Part shown: in pieces, positions 1 to 5,651 of the stretch
Layout of the letters: the number at the start of each line of letters is the position of its first letter
How positions within the stretch are numbered: position 1 is the first letter of the stretch
DNA from: an uncultured bacterium
GTDB lineage: Bacteria > Krumholzibacteriota > Krumholzibacteriia > LZORAL124-64-63
Assembly (NCBI GenBank): GCA_903847545.1
Contig: CAINDZ010000111.1
Coordinates: 1-11,216 of the forward strand
DNA: 11,216 bases
Direction of reading: 5' to 3'
Position numbers and translations under genes: made by a program
Notes under the pieces: model-generated
The model's input: the letters and a program-made list of their open reading frames with translations, nothing else
What the model was told of the DNA's origin: nothing
Database searches by the model: none

Positions 1-392
1 CCGCGCGGGTAGGCGCCCCGCCGCTGGTCGCGGTCCAGGAACGAGGTGCCGTGGCGCGCCCGCGTGATGTGCCCGTGGCCGTCGATCTTGAGCAGGTTGC
101 CGAGCTTCTTGTCGACGACAAGCCCGCGGATCGCCGCGTCGGGGTGCCAGGGCATCGCCAGGATCGACGCCGGGTAGCTGCGGTCGGCCACGAGCCGCTC
201 GAGCGCCATCTCGAAGCACAGGCGGCTGAAGTTCTCGACGTTGTAGATCGCCAGGGTGTGGTCCATGTCGAAGCCGATGGCCGCGATCGACCCCATCCGC
301 AGGTTGCGATTGGTGAAGATGCGGCTGCGCGGCGGCAGCTCGCCCGGAAGCAGGACGGCGCCGGCGTCGCCGGGCTGGTCGGCAGGGATCAT
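1..392 (-). CDS. HAD-family (HAD-IG) 5'-nucleotidase, N-terminal part, cut by window edge
   Basis: This looks like a cytosolic purine 5'-nucleotidase of the HAD superfamily, the group related to eukaryotic NT5C2/NT5DC proteins. These enzymes dephosphorylate nucleoside monophosphates such as IMP and GMP through a phospho-aspartate intermediate. About 130 residues are visible. A short N-terminal extension is followed by the family-typical FTNRNLRMGSIAAIGF and then HAD motif I, DMDHT, at residues 42-46; D42 would be the nucleophile and D44 the acid/base. Further on, IRGLVVDKKLGNLLKID is also typical of this family. The start is ATG at 392, preceded by a GGAG 8 bases upstream. HAD motifs II-IV lie outside the window, so activity cannot be judged. 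The gene lies 70 bases downstream of the glycosyltransferase on the same strand, with a hairpin between them. Family assignment is strong; substrate is inferred from the family. Confidence 0.85.
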   Translation of the reverse strand, partial: MIPADQPGDAGAVLLPGELPPRSRIFTNRNLRMGSIAAIGFDMDHTLAIYNVENFSRLCFEMALERLVADRSYPASILAMPWHPDAAIRGLVVDKKLGNLLKIDGHGHITRARHGTSFLDRDQRRGAYPR

Positions 393-422
393 GGCGAAGA
401 CTCCAGGTGCGGCGGGAACGCC

Positions 423-458
423 GCCGGCGGGTACCGGGTCCGGACCCGGGCCGCCGGC
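423..458 (-). terminator. GC-rich nested hairpin between glycosyltransferase and nucleotidase genes
   Basis: A perfect 16-base palindrome (ccgggtccggacccgg, 434-449) is flanked by an outer 8-base inverted repeat, gccggcgg at 423-430 and ccgccggc at 451-458, with a small internal bulge. It begins 4 bases after the glycosyltransferase stop. On the minus strand no T-tract follows, so it is not a classic intrinsic terminator. It could act as an mRNA-end stabiliser, a Rho-associated pause site or an attenuator between the two genes. Confidence 0.4.
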
Positions 459-462
459 CCGG

Positions 463-1860
463 TCAGGCGGGCTGCGGCTCCGGGGCGCCGTGCTTGCGGG
501 CGGCGTGCACGGCCGGGTGCTCGGGGAACCGCTCCTCGACCTCGCGCCACCAACTGACGGCGTTGTCGTGGAAGTCCATCTCGTGCATCAGGTCGCAGCC
601 GCGCAGCCAGGCGCGGTGGTTGCCGGGGTTCTCGGTGACCGTGCGCAGGTACAGCTTCAGCGCCCGCTTGCGGTCGCCCGCGAAGCGCGAACACTCGGCC
701 ATCCCCAGCCAGCCGAACGAGTACGAGGGATCCAGGTTCAGCGCCTGCTCGAACAGGCCGACGGCCTCGCTGACGTCGCCCTCCAGCAGCGCCAGTTCCC
801 CCAGGTAGCGCAGAGGATACAGGTCGCGCACGCGGCTGTCCAGAGCGGCGCCGTACGTGTTCGTGCGCCCCTCGCGGATGCGCGCGATGTCCTCGCGCAT
901 GCCGCCGACGAGCGACAGCGCCGACGCGCCGACCCACTGCTCGCCCGCCTCCTCGAGCAGGCGGCACGACACCGCGACCGACTGCAGCAGCACGTTCGGG
1001 TGGTCGGGGAACACGGTGCGCGCGCTGTTGACGACGGTCCATGCCTCCTGGACGCGGTCGAGCGCCAGCAGGCCGCCGGCGGTGCGCACGCTGAGGTCCG
1101 CCAGCCACGGCAGCGTGCGCCGCAGGTCCGCGTCCAGCCACAGCGCCTTCTGCCACGCCGTGTGCAGGTGGCCGATGGCGGCCTCCAGGCCAGCCACGGG
1201 CAGGACCTCGTCGTCCATCCGCGCCAGCGACTCGCAGGCCAGCCGGTAGTGGAAGTAGGGCTCGTCGGGATGGGCGCCGATCGCCTTGCGCAGGATGCGC
1301 AGGTTGCGCTCGCGGGCGCGCCCGCGCCGGTCGGCGTCGCACCCGTCGTGCATCACCGCCAGGTCGCAATCGAAGATGCCCTGCCCGCTGCGCGCGCACC
1401 AGTCGTTCAACGCCGGCGTCACGCGCTCGAAGATGGGATACCGGTAGTGGACGTCCGGCAGGTGGCGGAACAGGCGCACGCGCCCCTCCACCTGGTCGGC
1501 GTCGCCGGGCTGCGCCGAGATCATGCGCAAGCGGTACGCCGCGGCGCCGGGATCGTTCAGCAGGCGCTGGAACTCGACCGGCCGGATGGGCTGCAGGATC
1601 TCGTCGGCGTCCAGGAACAGGACCCAGTCGCCGTGGGCCTCGGCCAGCGCCGCGTTGCGCGCGGCCGAGAAATCGTCCGACCACGCCACGTCCACGACGC
1701 GCGCGCCGTACCCCTCGGCGATGATCCGGGTGTTGTCGCGCGAACCGGTGTCGACGACGACGATCTCGTGGACGAGCGCGAGCACCGACTTGATGGCCAT
1801 GCCGATGGTCGCTTCCTCGTCACGCGCAATGATGCACAAGCTGACTGTCTGTCGCTTCAT
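463..1860 (-). CDS. Family 2 glycosyltransferase with C-terminal TPR repeats
   Basis: The 465-residue product starts with a GT-A glycosyltransferase domain of family GT2, which transfers sugar from a nucleotide-sugar donor. The opening VSLCIIARDEE (residues 6-16) and EIVVVDTGSRDNT (32-44) form the nucleotide-binding part. The metal-binding DXD-type motif reads FLDADE at 82-87. From about residue 190 the protein is helical, with at least three recognisable tetratricopeptide repeats in the last 100 residues (for example GDVSEAVGLFEQALNLDPSY and GDRKRALKLYLRTVTENPGN). No signal peptide or membrane segment is seen, so it is probably cytoplasmic. This GT2-TPR arrangement is common in glycan and surface-polysaccharide loci, but no other such gene is nearby, so the acceptor is unknown. 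The ATG at 1860 is placed by the conserved N-terminus; its ribosome site is weak. The frame stays open upstream to 2550, but that stretch is antisense to the methyltransferase gene and shows no homology. Confidence 0.9.
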   Translation of the reverse strand: MKRQTVSLCIIARDEEATIGMAIKSVLALVHEIVVVDTGSRDNTRIIAEGYGARVVDVAWSDDFSAARNAALAEAHGDWVLFLDADEILQPIRPVEFQRLLNDPGAAAYRLRMISAQPGDADQVEGRVRLFRHLPDVHYRYPIFERVTPALNDWCARSGQGIFDCDLAVMHDGCDADRRGRARERNLRILRKAIGAHPDEPYFHYRLACESLARMDDEVLPVAGLEAAIGHLHTAWQKALWLDADLRRTLPWLADLSVRTAGGLLALDRVQEAWTVVNSARTVFPDHPNVLLQSVAVSCRLLEEAGEQWVGASALSLVGGMREDIARIREGRTNTYGAALDSRVRDLYPLRYLGELALLEGDVSEAVGLFEQALNLDPSYSFGWLGMAECSRFAGDRKRALKLYLRTVTENPGNHRAWLRGCDLMHEMDFHDNAVSWWREVEERFPEHPAVHAARKHGAPEPQPA

Positions 1861-1977
1861 GTAGGCGCACTGCCCCGATCCGGTTGCTGGCGATGATCCT
1901 GTCCGAAAGGGGGTATCGACCTTTGCCCGTTGGGGTTTAGCCTCTCGTGGCGGGTTCCCCGAAACCGCTCCGGACGG

Positions 1978-2006
1978 TTGCCAATCGGCCGATTCTGGCC
2001 CAGTAT
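1978..2006 (+). promoter_or_regulatory. Candidate promoter with internal 12-bp palindrome upstream of the methyltransferase unit
   Basis: TTGCCA at 1978-1983 and CAGTAT at 2001-2006, 17 bases apart, resemble weak sigma-70 elements. The perfect palindrome aatcggccgatt (1983-1994) lies between them, where an operator could sit. If used, transcription would begin near 2013, essentially at the ATG at 2014, so the mRNA would be nearly leaderless. That fits the lack of a good Shine-Dalgarno there. The match to consensus is poor and the site is tentative. Confidence 0.25.
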
Positions 2007-2013
2007 GGGGTCC

Positions 2014-2583
2014 ATGAGCGCCCTCGAACCCACCCCCGCCGCCGCCGCGGCCGGCCCCCCGCCCCGCCTCGGCCAGGTGCCCGGCGGGCGGCTGCCCGTC
2101 TATGCCCTCCTGGACAACATCCGCAGCGCCTGGAACGTCGGCTCGATGTTCCGCACGGCCGACGCGGCCGGGCTGGCGGGGCTGTACCTGACGGGGGTCA
2201 CGGCCACGCCGCCGCGCCCGGACATCGAGAAGACCGCCCTGGGCGCCACGCAGACCGTGCCGTGGGACTACTGGCCGGACGCCGTCGCCTGCGCCGCGCG
2301 CCTGAAGGCCGACGGCATCCCGCTGGTGGTGCTGGAGCAGGCGCCCGGCGCCGTCGACTGGGAGGCGGCCGAGCTGCCGTTCCCGCACTGCTTCGTCGTG
2401 GGCCACGAGGTGAACGGCGTCGCCCCCGCGCTGCTGGAGCTGGCCGACCTGGTCGTGGAGATCCCGATGTTCGGCGCCAAGCGGTCGCTGAACGTCGCCG
2501 TCAGCTTCGGCGTGCTGGCCTATCAGGTGCGGCGTCGCTGGGCCGCGCAAGCGCAGCCCCAGGCGCAGGAAGGCGACCGATGA
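2014..2583 (+). CDS. SpoU/TrmH-family RNA 2'-O-methyltransferase (SPOUT fold)
   Basis: The 189-residue protein is a SPOUT-class methyltransferase that would methylate ribose 2'-OH in tRNA or rRNA using S-adenosylmethionine bound in a trefoil knot. All three family motifs are present. Motif 1 is DNIRSAWNVGSMFRTADAAG at residues 34-53, where R47 is the conserved arginine. Motif 2 is VVGHEVNGV around 128-136. Motif 3 is IPMFGAKRSLNVAVSFGV at 149-166. The N-terminal 25 residues are low-complexity Ala/Pro and there is no separate RNA-binding domain, so this is the minimal form. Target nucleotide and RNA cannot be told from sequence. The ATG at 2014 is chosen over one at 2005 because it gives the shorter non-conserved leader; neither has a strong Shine-Dalgarno. 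Its stop overlaps the start of the DUF116 gene as ATGA, which implies translational coupling. Confidence 0.88.
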   Translation: MSALEPTPAAAAAGPPPRLGQVPGGRLPVYALLDNIRSAWNVGSMFRTADAAGLAGLYLTGVTATPPRPDIEKTALGATQTVPWDYWPDAVACAARLKADGIPLVVLEQAPGAVDWEAAELPFPHCFVVGHEVNGVAPALLELADLVVEIPMFGAKRSLNVAVSFGVLAYQVRRRWAAQAQPQAQEGDR

Positions 2584-3185
2584 GCTTCCGCTCGCCGTGG
2601 CGCCATCGCTGGTACGTGTGGGCCGTCGAGGCCGCGCGGCGTCTGCTGCGGCCGTTCGGCCGCGGCGAGGACGCGTTCATCGCCTGGCTGGCGCGCCGCC
2701 AGAACCGCCGCGTGGAGCGGCACCTGGCGCAGGCGCCCGCGCGGCGCGTGCTGCTGATCATGCCGCGCTGCGTCAAGAAGACGGGTTGCCGCGTCGATGT
2801 GCAGCACGGCCTGGGCGAGTGCCTGGCCTGCATGGCCTGCCCGCTCGGCGACGTCGCGCAGATGTGCCGCCGGCACGACGTGCAGGCGCTGGTCGCCTTC
2901 CGCAGCCACATTGCCTTCGAGATGGCGCGCACGCAGAAGCCGGACGTGATCATCGCCTCGGCCTGCCACGACCGCATGGTCAAGGCGCTGCGCAGCGTGC
3001 CCGACGTGCCGGCCGTGCTGGCCCCGCTGGCCGGCATGGAGCGCATGTGCGTGAACGCGACGCTCGACCTGGCCTGGCTCGAGCGGCAGGTGGCCGCCGC
3101 CGCGACCGGCCGCGCCCTCGAAGATGGCGTGGCGCCCGCCGCGCTGCCGGTGGGCGCGATCGCCCCGGCGGCGCCGGCGCCATGA
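2580..3185 (+). CDS. DUF116-family cysteine-rich protein
   Basis: The 201-residue protein matches the uncharacterised DUF116 family in its cysteine pattern and framework. The N-terminal 50 residues are basic and aromatic with a short hydrophobic patch, so membrane association is possible. The conserved core starts at VLLIMPRCVKKTGC (residues 57-70). It continues with GECLACMACPL (79-89), where C81, C84 and C87 are spaced CX2CX2C, then IIASACHD (124-131) and GMERMCVNAT (152-161). Eight cysteines in all (64, 70, 81, 84, 87, 96, 129, 157) suggest a metal or iron-sulfur centre; this is inference, as the family has no established reaction. The C-terminal 35 residues are Ala/Pro-rich and probably disordered. 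The ATG overlaps the preceding stop and the TGA overlaps the next ATG, so it is the middle member of a coupled three-gene unit. Confidence 0.8.
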   Translation: MSFRSPWRHRWYVWAVEAARRLLRPFGRGEDAFIAWLARRQNRRVERHLAQAPARRVLLIMPRCVKKTGCRVDVQHGLGECLACMACPLGDVAQMCRRHDVQALVAFRSHIAFEMARTQKPDVIIASACHDRMVKALRSVPDVPAVLAPLAGMERMCVNATLDLAWLERQVAAAATGRALEDGVAPAALPVGAIAPAAPAP

Positions 3186-4096
3186 GCCGCCCCGCCGGCC
3201 TGGCCGACGCCCTGCGACTGACCCGCCCGCGGCAGTGGCCCATCCTCAGCGCCCAACTCCTGGTGGGCGTCGCCCTGGCCCTGCCCGGCGGCGGCGCCCT
3301 GGGCAACGCGCTCGACCATCTGGCGCCGGGGACCGTACTGGCCGCCTGGGCGGCCTGGGTCGTGTTCCTGAACGGCGGCACGCTAGCCTTCAACAGCGCC
3401 TGGGACCGTGACACCGGCGCGGTGGCCTACCTGCCGCACCCCCCGGCGCCGCCCGGCTGGCTGGCGGGCGCCGCCCTGGCCTGGATGGCCGCCGGCGCCG
3501 CCCTGGGCGCCTGGCGGATCGGGCCGGCCTTCGGGGCCGTCACGGGCGCCTGCGTCCTGCTGTCGGTGGCCTATTCGCACCCGCGGACGCGCTGGAAGGG
3601 CCGCCCGGGGCTGGACCTGGCCGTCAACATGGCCGGTTACGGGGCCGGCACGACGGCGGCGGGTCTGCTGGCGGGCCACGCGGCCCTGCCCGGCAACATC
3701 CCCGGGGGCGGCCTGCCCGCCGGGCTGCTGTGCCTGGCGTTCGCCTTGCTGTTCGGGTCCTTCTACCCCCTGACGCAGATCTATCAGTTCGCGGCCGACC
3801 AGGCGCGGGGCGACCGGACGCTGTCGACCCGCCTGGGCGCCCCCGGCGCGCTGGTGCTGGCGCTGGCGCTGGGCCTCGGCGCCCTGGTCGCGCTGGAGGC
3901 GGCTCTGGCGGCCGCCGGTCGCGCGCGCCTGGCCTGGATGCCGGCCGTGGCGATGTTCCTGTGGCTGGCCCACCTGCTGCGCTGGCGCCTCCGCACGGCT
4001 GCCATGGACGCGGCCGCCCACGAGCGCGGCATGTACCGCGCGCTGTGGCTGTGGGGGCTGGTCGACGCCGCGCTCGTTGCGGCCTGGCTCGGCTGA
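3182..4096 (+). CDS. UbiA-like membrane prenyltransferase
   Basis: The 304-residue, highly hydrophobic protein has about eight predicted membrane segments and resembles UbiA-superfamily intramembrane prenyltransferases. These move an isoprenoid diphosphate chain to a quinone precursor, haem, chlorophyllide or lipid acceptor. The first Asp-rich site reads NSAWDRDTG at residues 71-79, a variant of NDXXDXXXD that keeps N71 and D75. The second is DQARGD at 206-211 followed by TLSTRLG. The intervening YSHPRTRWKGRPGLD (131-145) and FYPLTQIYQ (194-202) are typical of a UbiA subgroup of unknown substrate. No quinone or carotenoid genes are nearby, so the acceptor is not known. The start is set by the ATGA overlap with the DUF116 stop. 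The gene ends 10 bases before a terminator hairpin and faces the adenosine deaminase gene. Confidence 0.83.
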   Translation: MSRPAGLADALRLTRPRQWPILSAQLLVGVALALPGGGALGNALDHLAPGTVLAAWAAWVVFLNGGTLAFNSAWDRDTGAVAYLPHPPAPPGWLAGAALAWMAAGAALGAWRIGPAFGAVTGACVLLSVAYSHPRTRWKGRPGLDLAVNMAGYGAGTTAAGLLAGHAALPGNIPGGGLPAGLLCLAFALLFGSFYPLTQIYQFAADQARGDRTLSTRLGAPGALVLALALGLGALVALEAALAAAGRARLAWMPAVAMFLWLAHLLRWRLRTAAMDAAAHERGMYRALWLWGLVDAALVAAWLG

Positions 4097-4105
4097 AATG
4101 AAGAA

Positions 4106-4128
4106 GGGCCCGGTCCATGACCGGGCCC
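4106..4128 (-). terminator. Terminator hairpin between convergent genes
   Basis: A perfect 10-bp stem, gggcccggtc (4106-4115) pairing with gaccgggccc (4119-4128), closes a 3-base loop. Read on the minus strand it is followed by TTCTTCATTT, so it best fits an intrinsic terminator for the adenosine deaminase gene, which stops 25 bases upstream. Its position 10 bases after the UbiA-like stop means it could also end transcription from the plus strand, though no T-tract follows in that direction. Confidence 0.75.
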
Positions 4129-4153
4129 CGCGAACGTGCGTCCGCCCCGCGCC

Positions 4154-5263
4154 TCAGATCTGGCTGCGACGCCGCCGCGAGATCTCGCCCGAGAACGCCG
4201 CGCCCTGCGACGCGAACTCCGTCAACACCTGGTCGACGATCTGCGTCTTGTCCTTCAGCGGCAGGAACGCCGACTTGAAGCCGTTCATCACCAGCCCGAG
4301 CACCTCGTCCTCGCTCAGGTCGTAGTTCTCCACGGCCAGCCGGTACTCGTTCGTGACCGTCGTGCCCGACACCAGGCGGTTGTCGGTGTTCAGCGTGACG
4401 CGCAGGCCCTCCTCCATGAAGCGGCGGATGGGATGGCTCTGCAGGTCGGGGATCGCCTTGGTCTGCACGTTGCTGGCCAGGCACAATTCGACGGGGATGC
4501 GCCGGTCGTTCACCCACGCCATCAGGTCGAGGTCCTCGATCAGGTGCGTGCCGTGGCCGATGCGGTGCGCGCGGCAGTAGTGCAGCGCCTGGTGGATCGA
4601 CGGCGCGCCGAACGCCTCGCCCGCGTGGATGGTGATGTTGATGTTGTTGTTGAGCACGTACAGGCAGGCCTCGATGTGGTCCTTGGCCGGGTAGTCCTTC
4701 TCGGCACCCGCCAGGTCGAAGCCCACGACGCCGCGGCCTTTCCAGCGCACGGCCAGCTCGGCCAGCTCGAGGCTGGACGCCGCCGAGATGTGGCGGATGC
4801 CGCAGATGATCTGCCCGCAGACGATGCCGTACTGCCGGCGCGCGAGGTCAAGCCCCTCCTGCACCGCGCCGACGATCTCGTCGTACGACAGGCCCTCGTT
4901 CAGGTGCAGCAGCGGCGAGTAGCGCACTTCCATGTAGCGCACGTTCTCGCGGTGCGCATCCTCGGCCAGCTCGTACGCCACGCGGATGAGCGACTCGCGC
5001 GTCTGCATCAGCTTCAGCGTGATGTCGAAGACGCGCAGGTACTCCACCAGGCTCGGGCAGTCCTCGGGCACCTGACACACCGCGCGCACGTCCTCGATCG
5101 TGTTGAACGTGAAGCCGGTGTTGCGATGCTTCGCAAGCTCGAGGATGGTGGCCGGCCGCAGTGATCCGTCGAGGTGCACATGCAGGTCGGTCTTGGGCAG
5201 GGCGTGCAGGAAATCGAGGCTGGGCCGGACAGCGGCCGCGCGCGAGGACGACGGACGGGCCAA
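4154..5263 (-). CDS. add: Adenosine deaminase
   Basis: This 369-residue enzyme would deaminate adenosine (and deoxyadenosine) to inosine in purine salvage, using one zinc ion in a TIM barrel. The metal and catalytic residues are all visible. HVH gives H28 and H30 in LPKTDLHVHLDGSL. HAGE gives zinc ligand H213 and general acid E216. GHGTH gives H237, and NTDNR gives zinc ligand D294. The next residue is Asn295 where the mammalian and E. coli enzymes have Asp; NTDN occurs in a known bacterial subgroup, so this is probably not a defect. Length is slightly above the usual 330-350 because of short basic ends (C-terminus SRRRRSQI). The start is TTG at 5263: no ATG lies before the conserved H28 region, and a strong GGAAGAGG sits 5 bases upstream of the TTG. 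The gene stands alone, divergent from the outer-membrane protein gene and ending at its own terminator. Confidence 0.93.
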   Translation of the reverse strand: MARPSSSRAAAVRPSLDFLHALPKTDLHVHLDGSLRPATILELAKHRNTGFTFNTIEDVRAVCQVPEDCPSLVEYLRVFDITLKLMQTRESLIRVAYELAEDAHRENVRYMEVRYSPLLHLNEGLSYDEIVGAVQEGLDLARRQYGIVCGQIICGIRHISAASSLELAELAVRWKGRGVVGFDLAGAEKDYPAKDHIEACLYVLNNNINITIHAGEAFGAPSIHQALHYCRAHRIGHGTHLIEDLDLMAWVNDRRIPVELCLASNVQTKAIPDLQSHPIRRFMEEGLRVTLNTDNRLVSGTTVTNEYRLAVENYDLSEDEVLGLVMNGFKSAFLPLKDKTQIVDQVLTEFASQGAAFSGEISRRRRSQI

Positions 5264-5268
5264 GGTGA

Positions 5269-5276
5269 CCTCTTCC
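5269..5276 (-). promoter_or_regulatory. Strong ribosome-binding site deciding the TTG start of adenosine deaminase
   Basis: On the minus strand GGAAGAGG lies 5 bases before TTG at 5263. It is the best Shine-Dalgarno match near the gene and is the reason for choosing the rare TTG start. Confidence 0.7.
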
Positions 5277-5283
5277 GATCGGG

Positions 5284-5301
5284 GCCGGCGGGCGCGCCGG
5301 C
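5284..5301 (-). promoter_or_regulatory. Leader hairpin upstream of the adenosine deaminase ribosome site
   Basis: gccggcg (5284-5290) pairs with cgccggc (5295-5301) around a 4-base loop, and two further pairs form beyond one mismatch. It lies just upstream of the Shine-Dalgarno, so in the mRNA it could stabilise the 5' end or limit ribosome access. GC-rich DNA makes such stems by chance, so a regulatory role is only a suggestion. Confidence 0.3.
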
Positions 5302-5484
5302 TCCCGGGGATAAAAATTATCGATGCGGGCGAAGAAAGGTTCCCCAGCTGACAGAGGGCGACTCATTCCCCTGAGGCCTTCGAACCAACTTCGATCTCTC
5401 CACGCCGCGACCAGCCAAGTCCCGCCGTGAAAACCCGCATCGAAAAGTGTTCAGCAGGGATTTCGGTCCCCCGCCTGCCGGCTA

Positions 5485-5514
5485 AGTATACCCACGGTTG
5501 GCGAACGAGTGCAA
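5485..5514 (-). promoter_or_regulatory. Candidate sigma-70-type promoter for adenosine deaminase
   Basis: On the minus strand TTGCAC (5514-5509) and TATACT (5490-5485) are separated by 18 bases. The -10 matches consensus at five of six positions; the -35 matches only TTG. Transcription would begin near 5478, giving a leader of about 215 bases. A second, closer -10-like GATAAT (5321-5316) lacks a -35 and would give a leader of about 46 bases. Confidence 0.4.
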
Positions 5515-5567
5515 GCCTGTTCTCGGGAGCCCCGGATAATTCCCCCGGGGGCCCGTCCCAAAGGGGA

Positions 5568-5597
5568 TTGGACAAGGAATTACCGGAATTGTATATT
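5568..5597 (+). promoter_or_regulatory. Sigma-70-type promoter for the outer-membrane protein gene
   Basis: TTGGAC (5568-5573) and TATATT (5592-5597) are 18 bases apart, both close to consensus and AT-rich against a GC-rich background. Transcription would start near 5604, leaving a leader of about 48 bases that ends in the Shine-Dalgarno AAGAGGAG (5637-5644), 7 bases before the ATG at 5652. Confidence 0.6.
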
Positions 5598-5651
5598 CCC
5601 CGGACCACCCCCAAAGCCCTTTGCAGGAGCCTTTCCAAGAGGAGATTGCCG

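Larger units (their letters stand above)
5264..5651. other. Divergent control region between adenosine deaminase and outer-membrane protein genes
   Basis: This is the longest non-coding stretch in the window, with distinct AT-rich patches in otherwise very GC-rich DNA. It holds the ribosome site of the deaminase (5269-5276), a leader hairpin (5284-5301) and the symmetric AT-rich gataaaaattatc (5309-5321). It also holds a 10-bp inverted repeat (5320-5329 and 5434-5443), a minus-strand promoter candidate (5485-5514), a ccccc/ggggg palindrome (5542-5551) and a plus-strand promoter (5568-5597). Reading frames crossing it show no conserved protein features. No tRNA or known riboswitch was recognised. 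Confidence 0.7.

Noticed and set aside
256..1896. A 546-codon open frame on the plus strand
   Set aside because: It is antisense to the glycosyltransferase, whose GT2 and TPR motifs are unambiguous. The composition is that of a mirror frame.
1861..2550. N-terminal extension of the glycosyltransferase frame
   Set aside because: The extension is antisense to the SPOUT methyltransferase and has no homology; the conserved GT2 start is at 1860.
3383..4021. A 212-codon minus-strand frame over the UbiA-like gene
   Set aside because: It is Gln/Gly/Arg-rich, has no domain and is antisense to a clear membrane protein.
4292..4298. Asn295 in adenosine deaminase as an inactivating change
   Set aside because: Many bacterial adenosine deaminases have NTDN at this place, and all zinc ligands and the catalytic Glu and His are present.
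4353..4580. Short plus-strand frame within the adenosine deaminase gene
   Set aside because: It is a shadow of add, with no ribosome site and no recognisable features.
5309..5321. gataaaaattatc as an operator or integration site
   Set aside because: It is only a 5-bp symmetric arm around AAA and occurs once. AT-rich promoter DNA explains it, so it is mentioned only as part of the control region.
5427..5651. N-terminal extension of the outer-membrane protein frame
   Set aside because: It would contain the promoter and Shine-Dalgarno and would place the signal peptide in the interior of the protein.
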